DNA of 64,000 bases from Malania oleifera (Eukaryota; Streptophyta; Magnoliopsida; Santalales; Ximeniaceae). Positions 1-11,479 of this stretch are shown piece by piece. A program made the position numbers and the translations under genes. The notes under the pieces were generated by a model, which was not told where the DNA came from, searched no databases, and saw only the letters and a program-made list of their open reading frames with translations. The stretch covers positions 149,599,748 through 149,663,747 of the forward strand of contig NC_080418.1 in the NCBI RefSeq assembly GCF_029873635.1. The letters run 5' to 3'. The stretch's first letter is position 1, and each line of letters opens with the position of its first letter.

Positions 1-796
1 ATCATGTTTAATGTGTTTTGATGATATTAACCTATTTGTTGTTCATAATTGTATTATATCTTTGCAGATCATGTTTAGTACAGGTGTAAGTAACAAATAC
101 ATGAAAGTATTAGTCAAAAGGCAAAAAGATTGGACCGAGTTGGCGTCAAGTAGGAAAGATCAAATGGACATTCACTCGGAAATACTCTAACACATCCAAG
201 AAAGTTTAATGTAGAATTATATGTAATGGGGAGTGCTTTAGGTAGTATTCGTTGCAACTCTTGCGGTTTTGTTTCTTACATGATTTATGAGCAAGAGTTG
301 AGCAAAACTGCACATGCATACTAGGACACATAAGTATATAGGATTTCACAAAGTCACAAACTCAACATTCATAGTTTTCAAAAATAAATCAAAGAGTTTG
401 ACAAAAAAATCCTATACTCAAAATATGTTTTCATAAAGGACAAGTTTTTAACATTTTAGTATTATAAACATTTACATACTTAGTCCCAATTTCGACAAAA
501 CAAGTTTATGTCCTAAAGACTCAAGAAAAACAAGTATATTTCTATATAGAGGACATACTAGCATATAACATATCAAATGAGCTTTCAAATGTGTTTTCAT
601 AAACATGATATCTTATATTCAAGGGGAAGCTCTTTGGACAAATATTAATCTTCATTAGACTTAACACCTTTCATATACTTTTGTCCAAGAATGGGCTAAA
701 TCATTTAGACTTTTTAAGGATGAAAAATAGGGCATTAGTCGACTATTGGGGTGTTTTCGTCAACTAATTAATCCAGTAGCCTAAATTGAGTTTCTA

Positions 797-1095
797 CCCA
801 GTCAAATCGTCAACGAATGGGTATGAATTGTCGACGAATGGAGGAGACTCGTCGACGAATGAGTTTGACTCAATGATGAATTTTTCTAGTAGCCAAAACG
901 AGTTTTCAGCCCAGGTGACTCATCAACGAAAATGCATGATTCGTAGACGACTTGGGGTGACTCGTAGACAATTGGGGTAGACTCGTCGACGAATAACATC
1001 GAGACCTAAACAGAACGGCTAGAAAACTACTAGTTCTCGAGCCAATCAAAGGAGGATCACTCCCAACAGTTAGATAACCTTTTTGGCTATAAACA
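797..1095 (+). promoter_or_regulatory. LTR promoter with TCGTCGACGA palindrome array
   Basis: About eight intact or decayed copies of CGTCGACGAAT-like sequence occur at irregular spacing from 808 to 1000. A TATA box (TATAAACA) follows at 1088. Several copies are decayed at CG or CNG positions (for example GTCAACGA, GTAGACGA). Similar arrays lie upstream of TATA in unrelated Gypsy LTRs in this window. Promoter function is inferred from position only. Confidence 0.6.
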
Positions 1096-1353
1096 CAAGT
1101 CCATAGACTTGATTAAACATGGTTTTGGTGATTTTACAAGTTCATAGTGAAAAATATCTTTGAATACAAACCCTAGGCACTTTGCATTTTAGTTCTACAT
1201 CACAATTGCTCAATTCTCTCTTACTCTCTAATCTTGTGTGATTCATTCCTTAAGAAAATAGTGTTAGGTTTGTTTTGTAATTGATATTAGCTCAATCAAG
1301 GAGCATTTCTTTGTATCCCATCATTTTGTTGTAAAGGGATTGATTCCCGTATT

Positions 1354-1425
1354 GAAGGTTCTTGGTGAACCGTTTGTGAAGGTTCTTGGTGAACCGTTTG
1401 TGAAAGTTCTTGGTAAACCGTTGTG
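1354..1425 (+). repeat. 24-bp minisatellite in LTR R/U5
   Basis: Three consecutive units of about 24 bp, each containing TTCTTGGTGAACCGTTTGTG, begin at 1354, 1378 and 1402; a decayed fourth unit follows. The 3' LTR (about 6110-6180) has fewer clear copies, so copy number differs between the two LTRs. It translates on the minus strand into a repeated short peptide, which I regard as meaningless. Confidence 0.7.
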
Positions 1426-1769
1426 TAAGGCTTCTTGATGAACCTTACGGCTCTTGGTGAGTGTTGAGGGATTTGTTCCCGTATTGTAAGGCTTCTCCGT
1501 CAATAAAGGAATTTGGATAGTGGATTGTAGAATCCTTGAGTTGGTCTCAAGGCGTGGACGTAGGCTTGGTGCCAAACCACGTTAAAATACCGGTGTTAAG
1601 TTTTCTCTCCCTATACTCTATTGTTTATATCTTGTGCATGATTTTATTTTATATATTGTTATATAATTGCTTGCATCATTCCAAGATTATTATTTTGTGG
1701 AGAAAAACAAAAATACAGGAAAGAGTCCATTCACCCCCCCCCTCTAGACTCTACACCCAGGCCGACAAG

Positions 1770-1781
1770 TGGTATCAAAGC
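1770..1781 (+). other. Primer binding site, initiator Met tRNA
   Basis: TGGTATCAAAGC begins 2 nt after the LTR end. It differs by one base (A for G) from the usual complement to the 3' end of plant initiator Met tRNA, which primes minus-strand DNA synthesis in most plant Copia elements. Confidence 0.8.
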
Positions 1782-1828
1782 GAGGCACTTGCATTTTTCG
1801 GAGTAAAACCCAAAGCGTAAAAGATCAA

Positions 1829-3460
1829 ATGGCATATTTAATGGACACCTCTTCCCAAGGACAATTCGTGACCAAACCACCAATGTTCAACGGTTCCAAC
1901 TACCCGGCTTGGAAAAAACAGATGACCATCTTCATCCAAGCACACGATCTTAAAATGTGGCGGGTCATCACCAAGGGAGATTGTGAGTTCAAAAATGACA
2001 AAGGTGAACCAAAACAACTTGAGGAGATGTCAGACACCGAAATAAGGTTAGTAGAACTCAATTTTAAAACCAATAATTTTCTTTATTGTGCTTTAAGTGA
2101 CAATGAATACAATCGTATTTTTGGATGTGAAACCGATAAAGAAATATGGGATAAGCTTGAGGCACATCCCAAGTTAAGAAGTCTAAAACATACATGCAAG
2201 TTAATGAATACGAAATGTTTAAAATAGATGAGGGAAAATGCATCACATCCAAGTTCACTCAATTCACACACATCACAAATGGTTTAAAAGCACTTGGTAG
2301 AACTTATTCTATGGAGGATAATGTTCAAAAAGTTCTCCGATCTTTACCCAAGTCATGGCATGCTAAATCAACCGCCATTGAGGAAGCAAAAGATCTATCC
2401 CAAGTCACATTTGATGAGCTAATTTGGTTACTTATGACCTATGAAATTAAGAAAAACATGACTTCGGATCCGAAGAAGCCTAGGAAGGATATAGGTATTG
2501 CTTTGAAATCATCTAGTTCAAAATACAAAGAAATGCTAGAAGATGATGATGAGGATAGTGAGGATGATATAGAATCACTCGCAAGAAAATTTAGAAAATT
2601 CCTAGTAAAAGGACCAAAGTTTAGTAAGCAAGTTAGAAAAGAAGAAACAAGCAAAAATGATAGCATTAGGAGCTACAATTGCAAAAGGGTTGGGCATTTC
2701 ATAACAAATTGTCCCTTGATCAAACACAAAGGGAAATCTCAAAAAGAAGATTATAATGTTATGTATGCTACTATTGATGAATCTTCCACCGATGATGAAG
2801 TGGAAAGAAGCACATCCATGCTTCATAGCTAATGAACAAGAGGAGATGAGTTCGAATGATGATGATTACACTCTTTATGATGAAGTAGTAGAAAATTGTG
2901 CTAAGTTGTTTAATGAATTAGTTTTAGTAAAAAGGAAGAATAAAAATATTGAAAAAGAGCATGAAACCTTAAAAGTAAAAATAGAAAATTTGGAAGATAA
3001 ATTGTCAAAATGCAAAGGAAAAGAATCTTGCCTTTGTTCTATTTTAAAAGAAGAAAATGAATCCCTTAAAAGGAAAAATAAAAAGCTTGTTTCAAAGGCT
3101 CAAAAAGACCATGAAGTTTTTCAAGAAGTAGGAAATTTGAATAATCAAATTACAAATGTTTTAAAAGAAAATACTCTCTTGAAAAAGAAAAATGAAGGCC
3201 ATGGTAAAATCTTAAGAGGAAAAGAAAACTCAAATGAATCTTTGGGAGTTAAAAGAAATAATTGTTTCCAAAAAGAATTCTAATCCTCTTATAAATCACA
3301 TGCTTATGCCTCAATGAGCAAAAATAATACAAATAAGTCAAAACCCTTACACACAAACAAAATTTATTTATATTGTCAAAGAAAGTGTCACATACGATAT
3401 TTTTGCCCTTATAGTCGAGCTAGAGGCAAAGAAAGGGAGCTTGAATGAGTAGTAAAATAG
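1829..3460 (+). pseudogene. Copia gag, frameshifted, coiled-coil C-terminus
   Basis: Gag is the structural nucleocapsid protein. The ATG at 1829 opens a frame with the usual N-terminal Gag region (WKKQM, IWDKLE). The frame is lost near 2160, continues in another frame to about 2810, and shifts again into a frame ending at 3283. A zinc knuckle near 2668-2715 keeps the last Cys-His-Cys residues, but its first Cys is Ser. The third segment is a Lys/Glu-rich coiled coil with heptad-like Leu spacing. A second degraded knuckle follows near 3370-3415 after a stop. Two frameshifts and the lost Cys make a functional Gag unlikely. Confidence 0.8.
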
Positions 3461-4448
3461 AAAAATCCATTAGCACCCAAAGAAGAATGGATACCAAAGA
3501 GAATTACATGATTTCTAAACACTACTTCCTTAGAACCTAGGATTAGGAAATAGGATTCAGGTAGACTTAACTACACCTAGGTAAAAATAGAAAGGGAATG
3601 TGATGTCTAAGATTGTTATCAAAGTATAAAAAATCTCAAGTTTTGCATTTCAAATTGTTTGATTTGTATGCTAGGAACTTTAGAGATTCATGCCAATTTT
3701 GATGAGCTCAAATTATAAAACCAATCTGATGCTTTAATTGTATATATCCTTATTGATTGGTTTATTTATTTTTTAAATATTGGCTATTGTTTATGGGATG
3801 AAAAAAAAAACATGCACTCAAAGCTTGCTCCTTAGGAATGAATTTTTGAGTGATAAAATATGTTTTGATGATAAATGCTTAAGTTTGATACATAGTTAGA
3901 ATATCTATTACATAACATCCATGAAGTTGAATTTTAGTGGAGATAATCACAACAAGAAGTGGTATTCAAAAATGAAGCATCTATTTGTGATATCATATGT
4001 TTGAAGAATACCTTTCTTTAGTGGCAAATTAGGAGAATATGTCTCTTATTATCCAAGAGCATTGGTTTAATAAAGTCTAGTTTACATCTAAATGCTCATT
4101 GCCAAGTAGTAAGGACATGCCTACCATGCTTAAATCACAAGCATGAATTCGTTATGAAAAATGTCCATATTTGAATGATTGATCCAACAAGTAGTATCAT
4201 TCTAATAAAACTTTAAGATCATCATTCATAAGTAAGGAAGCCAATCTAGGCAAACCACCATGGAAACTGATCTTAAGGGTAAGAAGTTTTGTTGTGGTGT
4301 TATGTTAAATGTATGTGAGGAAGAAATGCACATGGTAATATAAAAGTTCATTTTGCGTATTGTTTTATCTTGAATGAACTTTCTACTTTATGAATTGCAT
4401 GTTAAAACTCCAATAGATATGAATGTCTTTATTATGACTTATATGCAT
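3461..4448 (+). other. Non-coding remainder of Sirevirus interior
   Basis: About 1 kb with stops in all frames and no pol motif that I recognise. It sits where protease to RNase H would normally lie, so the pol block has been deleted and this is probably the region between pol and the polypurine tracts. Confidence 0.55.
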
Positions 4449-4763
4449 AAAGGGGGAGCAAATTTTAGATATGCATATAGTAAGGGGGAGCATATTTTAG
4501 TCTCATTTAAGAATATGCATAAATTGAGGGGGAGCTTTGAAATTATACCCTAAAGAGAACACCACTAGCTTGCCATCACCAAAAAGGGGGAGATTGTTAG
4601 CCTTAGTGGCTACATGAGTTTAATTATCATGTTTTGATGATAACAACACATTAGTGGTTCTAGGTGAACTAATCTTTGCATATTTAGCTATGATAATTAC
4701 AATCTCAAATGCAAAGACTAAGTAAAATTGTAATAGGTCAGACATCATAAAAAAGGGGGAGAT
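4449..4763 (+). other. Multiple polypurine tracts and partial extra LTR head
   Basis: AAGGGGGAG-type tracts occur near 4449, 4482, 4529, 4582 and 4751. The tract at 4582 is followed by TGTTAGCCTTAGTGGCTACA (4595 on), nearly the same as the true LTR start at 4764 (TATTAGCCTTAGAGGCTACA). A truncated duplicate of PPT plus LTR head therefore precedes the real one. Tandem PPT motifs are a known Sirevirus trait. Confidence 0.75.
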
Positions 4764-6504
4764 TATTAGCCTTAGAGGCTACATAATCATGTTTAATGTG
4801 TTTTGATGATATTAACCTAATTTGTTGTTCCTAGTTATATTCTATCTTCGTAGATCATGTTTAGTATAAGTGCAAGTGACAAATACATGAAGGTATTGAT
4901 CAAAAGGAAAAGATCGGATCGAGTAGACATCAAGTAGGAAAGATCAGATAGACACTCACTTGGAAGTACTCAAGCACATCCAAGGAAACTTAATGTAGAA
5001 TTATATGTAATGGGGAGTGCTTTAGGTAGTATTTGTTGTAACTCTTGCGGTTTTGTTTCTTACATGATTTCTGAGCAAGAGTTGAGTAAAAATGCACATG
5101 CACACTAGGACACATGAGTATATAGGATTTCACAAAGTCACAAACACAATATTCATAGTTTTCAAAGATAAATCAAAGAATTTGACAAAAGAATCCTATA
5201 CTCAAAATATGTTTTCATAAGGGACAAGTTTTTAATATCCTAATATTATAAACATTTACATACTTAGTCCCGGTTTTGACAAAACAAGTTTATGTCCTAA
5301 AGACTCAAGAAAAACAACTATATTTTTTATACATAGGACATACTAGCATATATGATATCAAATGAGCTTTCAAATGTATTTTCATAAACAAGATATCTTA
5401 TATTCAAGGGAAAACTCTTTTGGACAAGTATTAATCTTCTTTAGACTTAATACCTTTCATATACTTTTGTCCAAGAATGGGCTAAATCATTAAAAGGCTT
5501 TTTAAGCATGAAAAATAGGGCATTAGTCGACTATTGGGGTGTTTTCGTTGACTAATTAATCCAGTAGCCTAAATTGAGTTTATGCCCAGTCGAATCGTAG
5601 ACGAATGGGTATGAATCGTCGACAAATGAGTTTGACTCGTCGACGAAATTTTCCAATAGCCAAAACAAGTTTTCAACCTAGGTGACTCGTCGAAGAAAAG
5701 GCATGATTCGTCGACGACTCGGGGTGACTCATCGACGATTGAGGTAGACTCATTGACGATTAACATCGAGACCTGAACACCAATGGCTAGTTCTCGAGCC
5801 AATCAATGGGGGATCACTCCCAACGGCTAGTTTGGATTTTTGGCTATAAATAGAACTCCATAGACTTGATTAAACATGGTTTTGGTGATTTTACAAGTTC
5901 ATAGTGAAAAATATCTTTGAATACAAAATCTAGGCACTTCGCATTTTAGTTTTTCATCACAAGTGCTCAATTCTCTCTTTTGTTCTCTAATCTTGCGTGA
6001 TTCATTCCTTGAGAGAAAAGAGTGAGGTTTGTTTTTTATTGATATTAGCTCAATCAAGGAGCATTTCTTTGTATCCCATCATCTTGTTGCAAAGGGATTG
6101 GTCCCCATATTGAAGGCTCTTGGTGAACCGTTTGTTAAGGTTTTTGGTGAACCGTTGTGTAAGACTTCTTGGTGAACCTTGCGGCTCTTGGTGAACATTG
6201 AGGGATTTGCTCCCGTGTTGTAAGGCTTCTCCGCCGGTGAAGGAGTTTGAATAATGGATTGTGGAATCTTAGAGTTGGTCTCAACACGTGGATGTAGGTT
6301 TGGTGCCGAACCACGTTAAAATACTAACGTTAAGCTTTCTCTCCCTATACTCCATTGTTTATATCTTGTGCATGATTTTGTTTTATATATTGTGATATAA
6401 TTGCTTGCATCTTACCAAGATTATTATTTTGTACAGAAAAATGAAAATACGCAAACGAGTCTATTCACCCCTCCCCCTCTAGACTCTACACACGCAGGCC
6501 GACA
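4764..6504 (+). repeat. 3' LTR of Sirevirus-like element
   Basis: A 1741-bp copy matching 1-1767. It begins TATTAGCC, probably a TG start decayed to TA, and ends GCCGACA. A palindrome array at about 5527-5765 precedes TATAAATAG at 5845-5853. The pyrimidine-rich end matches the 5' copy. Confidence 0.85.
5527..5853 (+). promoter_or_regulatory. 3' LTR palindrome array and TATA box
   Basis: Copies of the TCGTCGACGA-like palindrome lie between 5590 and 5765, with canonical TATAAATAG at 5845. Different copies are intact in the two LTRs of the same element: for example the GTAGACGA at 955 reads as an intact TCGTCGACGA copy near 5707. Independent decay of once uniform arrays explains this best. Confidence 0.55.
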
Positions 6505-6885
6505 CCTCTCATTATTAGGCTTGGGAGTCATGCCATGGGTAGTTTTTTATTCTATGGGTGTTAAAAGTGCACACTTCCCTATTCTTCACTTTTTTCTACT
6601 TAGTTATGGAGATCATTACTAAGGTGACATTAGCTAATTAGGGGGTTATTTTTCTCTCAAAAACCCCAAACAAATTGAGAAAAAACCATGAGCAAGGCTA
6701 GAAGGAATCCACTATAAAAAGAAAAAAATGATGACACAACTTCTCTCTAATTACAAGAAGAGGACAATGATACCTCTTTCTTGAATTATGAGTATACAAA
6801 TCTCTCTAATTAAGTGGGAGAATGTGAAATGTAAAGCCTTTTTTGTTTTATTCAATAAAAGTGGAGTAGGCTGCATAGGGTAGTG
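6505..6885. other. Flanking DNA with a Copia-like polypurine tract
   Basis: No gene. AAGTGGGAGAATGTG at 6813-6827 resembles the PPT plus LTR start seen at 20361 in the second Copia element, so the Sirevirus may have inserted near the 3' end of another Copia relic. The matching 5' LTR is not in the window, so this is only a suggestion. Confidence 0.3.
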
Positions 6886-7014
6886 AGTTGCCCATGCCCA
6901 TGTCATCCATTCCTGCATGCTCATGTCCTGCATGCCCATATGGGCAGTTGCAGGTCTCCACATGGGCATGCAAGACATGGGCATGTAGGAATGGATGGAG
7001 TAACTGGCAACTTC
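6886..7014. repeat. Long imperfect foldback (hairpin)
   Basis: The arm at about 6888-6946 is nearly the reverse complement of about 6955-7013. A core of about 40 bp (CATCCATTCCTGCATG pairing with CATGTAGGAATGGATG and beyond) has only a few mismatches, and the loop is short. Total size of about 128 bp fits a plant microRNA precursor, a young inverted duplication or a small MITE. No protein is supported here. Confidence 0.6.
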
Positions 7015-7105
7015 ACAGCGAGATGGGCAGCATCACATGCATCCGCATGGAGATCATGAATTGCTAAGGTGGCACTAACTAGTTTTCCTCTTATCAGCAT
7101 ACACT

Positions 7106-7200
7106 GGGTGCATACATCCACTCTCTCACAAGAGAACGGATTCAACCAACTACTAAGTCTATTTCCCTGTGAAAGAGTGGATGCATATACCCAGTGCACC
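7106..7200. repeat. Second adjacent foldback
   Basis: ACTGGGTGCATACATCCACT at about 7108 is repeated in inverted form near 7198 (AGTGGATGCATATACCCAGT). The arms are about 34 bp with around seven mismatches and the loop is about 25 nt. It lies 90 bp from the first foldback and is unrelated to it in sequence. Confidence 0.6.
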
Positions 7201-9096
7201 CAATAATTTTCTAGTCACATATTACTTTGTATGATCATCACACCAATTGTGGGACCTTTTAATTAGATGGAAGCATCACATCATGACTTTCATGTTGTAC
7301 TTTTGCCATAGTAATAATTTTCATAGTGGTTTGTTGAACAAATCTTTATGAAAATTTTTTTCAATACGAACAGAGCACAACTTGATAGTAATAACAGAAT
7401 GTTCCTTTGAAGTACCACACATAGTGCAATGGCATAACCTGATGTGCCACACAACACATGCCCGCTAAAGTTTAGTATATTATGATTAAGTACCTCACCA
7501 TTTTTTCTGAATGCAATATGACACACTTACATAAAACAAAAAATTAGTAATGTGATACTTAACAATTTCTCTATAGATACAAATATTTTAAAAGAAAAAT
7601 ATTTTAAAAAAAGGTGATAATAAAACTAGAAAATCACACCAAGAAATGCCCCTTAAAACTCTACTCAAACAAATTCATGAGAGGCAAGTTTAATCATAGG
7701 ATTATGAAATATTAGACATGTATCGTACACATGTGGGTTGTTTTTTAAATTGACATTGCTTAGCTTCAACTTGTCATATTAAGGTTAAGTTATTTTTTAT
7801 TATTTTCCTCAATTTACACATATTTCTTTGATGACCCCTCTTAGGTACTCAAGCTACATACATACAGATGTACATATACATAATGAATAACTTAGGCCAG
7901 TCATAGTAATTAGGAAGGAAAATAGAGACAATGAATAGAATAGGATCAGAGGAACAAATATTGGAGGGAAAGTAGTTTTTGAAATGCAGAATAGAAATGA
8001 ACAAAGTGATTCCAAATTTCAATCTAATCATTTCTATTCCTAAGGAATAGGAAGGACTCAGCCCTACTCATTCTAAGGACTGTTCAGGACACAATAATGA
8101 ATAAAATTGAATTAACTTACTCTTTATATTTTTTATATGATAACTTTTCATTTCTTCAGGCTATGCATTGCATGCTTGTCATGGAGACTTAAATTAACTG
8201 CATGTAGCACAAGCGAGTTTCCTTCAACTACACCGTAATACATGGAATGAAAATTCAGCAAGCTTGTTAACGCTTAGTCATTGAACCTAACTATTACACA
8301 CGTAACTCACCATGCTTTTGCCCAAAAACATCATATGCACAACTTTAGTGCTATAAATGCAGCAACTTTGTGCTTGCAGCCAGCCGCAAGTCCATCTACT
8401 ACTCATCTCCATTCTAAAACAACACTTTAAGCTAGGGTCTCCACCAAGCTCTTATCCATACTATTTTTTTCCTTATATTATTTTTAATCATTATACATAC
8501 ATAATAAGACCTAAACATGAATAAATTAGAAACCACATATAAATATTTATTTTTTATTTTTTGCTCCATTGGAAGCTCACACTTAAATTGTGTCTAAATT
8601 ACACAACAAGAGTTAGTCCATCGCATATCCCAAACTCCTCCTCACTCTTTACACAATTCAAATATAAGACTTCGAGCATAAAAGCCCTAAACTTCAAACA
8701 ATGAAATATACTTTCATTATTCTTGTATCATATCCATAATAACTAATATTTGCATGTGATTTATAATTTATTATGCATATAAAGCTAGTATTTATTTTTT
8801 TACCATTATTCTTGTACCATATGCATAATAACTAAATATAAATAAACTCATTAATTATTAGTAAATGTTCATATTATGCATCAAGATTAGTCTTCTAAGC
8901 ATTGTATACTAAGTAAATAATAATGGTTAAAACTTGAAAATTGTATATTGAAGGTTTTTTACTCAAATTTTGAGTAGATGAGAAATGGACTATCTCTAAT
9001 AACTAATGTTATAGATTCTTCCCTTCTAAATCTCAGTCACTTTTCAATTTATAATGGTCGTTATTAGAGAAAGAATATATTTATCAATAGGATAGT
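7201..9096. other. Unassigned AT-rich intergenic DNA
   Basis: No convincing gene. A promoter-like stretch lies near 8335-8460 (CTATAAATGC at 8350, then a pyrimidine-rich leader), but no open frame follows it. A diverged direct duplication of about 95 bp is seen at 8712-8850 (CTTGTATCATATCCATAATA recurring as CTTGTACCATATGCATAATA). Confidence 0.5.
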
Positions 9097-11351
9097 TGTA
9101 GTAATCCTAAAAAAAAAAAATTAATTAATTAATTATTTAAAATTAAAATTAACTAAAAATATATATATGTTTAAATTAAAATTAAAATTTTAAATTTTAA
9201 AAAAATAAAAAAAATATTAATTAATTAATTAATTATTAATTAAATAATATTTTATATATATATATATATATCAGTTAAGTTTCCAAGGTTCAGGAAACAA
9301 AATTGATTTTTATATTTCTTCTTCTTCTTTTTCTTTCTTTCTTTCTTCCTTTCTCAGTTCAGCGTGGCTCTCCATCTCCTCACTTCCACTCTCCTCCACC
9401 TCGTCTCTATTATTTGGCCGATCAAAAATCCAAAAATACCGTTGGATTCTGCTCGCCGCCACCGACATTTCTACTGGAGCGGATATGTTGTAGGAGCGGC
9501 GTAGGCATATCTCTAGAGGTAAGGCCAAATTTCAAACTTATCTCAATTTCTCTTAAATTATAAGCCCCATTAACGAACGGAAGTTGTCAGGAGACTCGTG
9601 GGGAGATTCTCTACAATCTAACCGGAGCAAGTTTTCGAATTGGAGTTCCGAGATACCAATCCTAAATCGGGGGTAAGTTTGATAATTTATGATTTTATTG
9701 AGCTATTTAGGGTATTCAGAACTTAGGGAAATTTTAGGGAAAGTTACTCTAAGAATTATGACGGATAATATGGTAAAATTTGAATTTCAAGATTTAGGGA
9801 TTTTTTTGAACACCTGGGGCGTAGGCTGGGGTGTTAGCGGACTTTTTGCAGGAATCAGGTAAGGGGATTAAGTTAAGTCAGCAATTTTATGAAATTTGAA
9901 TCGATTAAATTGTTATGCTTATATAAATTTATTTATTTATTTATTTATTCATTTGGGAATTTAAATGCTATTTTAAAAACCAACCGTTCGAAATGGGTTT
10001 TATAAACGTAAGATATATGGTATGATATTTTTGAATAAAATGAACGATGGAAAGCTTGTTTATTTATATGAATATGTTAAAATGTGGAAAATTGTGTGGC
10101 AGATGATTTAATTTGTATGGATTAGTGTATATTTGGATCTGGGATTTTGAAATACTGGAATTGTTGTGAAAAATACTGGAAATGCTTGTGAAAATGCTGG
10201 AACTGTTTATGAAATGCAAGGGTTTGAACTAACGGCCAGTGGCCGGGTATTGTTTGATTGGCCAAGGGCTAGGATTATTATTTGACGGTCGATGGCCGAG
10301 TTTTTATTTGATGGCTATATGTCGAACAGTATTTTTGGCCGGGGGCTGGGTTTTTGGAATAACAAGAAATATATGTGAAATGATATTTTAAATGATATTT
10401 TCTATTTTTTAAATTGCATGATATGCTTTAAGAACCCTGGGGACCAGTGTAGTGTAAGCACGGTACCGTTGCTAGAGATTTGTTATGTGGCCATGTGCGT
10501 CCACACCTGTGCTGAGAGGTGTAGGGTGGTCTTGTCCGATTTGCCTACGTGAGAAGAATGCACCCTAGGGTGAGGGCAATAGGACCAGCAGTTGGAGCTG
10601 CGTGTACCCGCGGAGTATGTTAGCAGAGAGTATAGATGACTACTGTCTGGGTGGATCCCCCAGGACATTAGTCCAACCTTCGAGCCGCACAACCCGTGCC
10701 ATAGGGATGTAAATGGCGTGTTTGTCACAAGGAATGTCTTATATGCATATCTGTTAATTTACGTAAATATGGTTAATTAATAAGATAACTTCGAGGGCTT
10801 ACTGAGAAAGGTGAGTGCCCCGGTAACAGTAATGGTACTAGAGCAGAGAGAAACTACTTGTATGGGCGGGTAATCTTCCCTATCCTCGGCGAATTGTGTG
10901 TGTGAGTGTGAAATAAGAATATTTTCATAAATGAGTTTATCTGCTTGGTGAACTGATTATTTTTTGTACACTAAATGCATACTGGCCACACACTGACATT
11001 AACTTAGTCTTTCCCTTACTAAGCTGTGCCTCACCCCTACTTTACAAACTATCTTTTTAGGAAATCCTAGAGATTGGGTCTAGCGGGCTACAGGAGCCGG
11101 GCTAGTAGTGTGAATTTATGTAGGTAGTGTGTAGATAGAGATTTTAATTTTGTTTAGTTTTATGGGATGTTGTTATATGAAAATGAATACTTTTATGTAT
11201 AAAGATAGTTAGAACTCTAGTAATGTAATTCGAGGATTTTATATTATTTTCGCTGCGTACATGTGTTTTATATTTGATGAATAAGGTATCAGGTACACTA
11301 ACGTCACTAAAGTAGCACTCCGGGCCCACGTGGCGGGTCGGGGTCGTTACA
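9097..11351 (+). mobile_element. Solo Gypsy-type LTR, 2255 bp
   Basis: It begins TGTAGTAATCC and ends GGGTCGTTACA. Flanks ATAGT (9092-9096) and ATAGA (11352-11356) fit a 5-bp target duplication with one change. No internal region or second LTR is present, so it is best read as the product of LTR-LTR recombination. It contains simple AT repeats at 9110-9270, GGCCG/GGCCA units at 10230-10345, a leader block near 10660-10705 that is the complement of a block shared with minus-strand LTRs downstream, and a TTACTGAG...CTCACCC block. Confidence 0.75.
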
Positions 11352-11479
11352 ATAGAAGGATTTCGAAGAGAAGAATTTTATTGCGTAGAATTGAAAAGTG
11401 ATTGAGATTTGGTATTTGAAAATTTAGAATTACATTAAGTTTGTCAGCTAACAAAATTACGATTTTATTATACGTTGAC

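Larger units (their letters stand above)
1..1767 (+). repeat. 5' LTR of Sirevirus-like element (5' edge cut by window)
   Basis: It aligns with 4786-6504 over its whole length and ends in GCCGACA just before the primer site. It carries a palindrome-rich U3 (about 740-1000), a TATA box (TATAAACA at 1088), an R/U5 tract with a 24-bp minisatellite at 1354-1425, and a C-rich end. Differences from the 3' copy include many C-to-T and G-to-A changes in the CG-rich U3. Confidence 0.85.
1..6504 (+). mobile_element. Sirevirus-like Copia element, internally deleted
   Basis: The sequence at 1-1767 recurs at 4786-6504, so these are the two LTRs. The 5' copy lacks only about 22 bp at the window edge. Between them lie a Met-tRNA primer site, a broken gag and repeated AAGGGGGAG tracts before the 3' LTR. 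No protease, integrase, reverse transcriptase or RNase H is recognisable. A C-terminal coiled coil in Gag and multiple polypurine tracts are traits known for the plant Sirevirus branch of Copia, hence the assignment. The element is non-autonomous because about 4 kb of pol is missing. Target duplications cannot be checked because the 5' flank lies outside the window. Confidence 0.85.

Noticed and set aside
797..1000. CRISPR-like spaced palindromic repeats
   Set aside because: Spacing is irregular, the sequence is a plant LTR and no cas genes occur.
1321..1575. Minus-strand frame with repeated SPRTFTNG-like peptide
   Set aside because: It is the LTR minisatellite read in one frame and is not retained in the other LTR.
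6751..7199. Met- and Cys-rich frames on the minus strand
   Set aside because: They are translations of the foldback arms.
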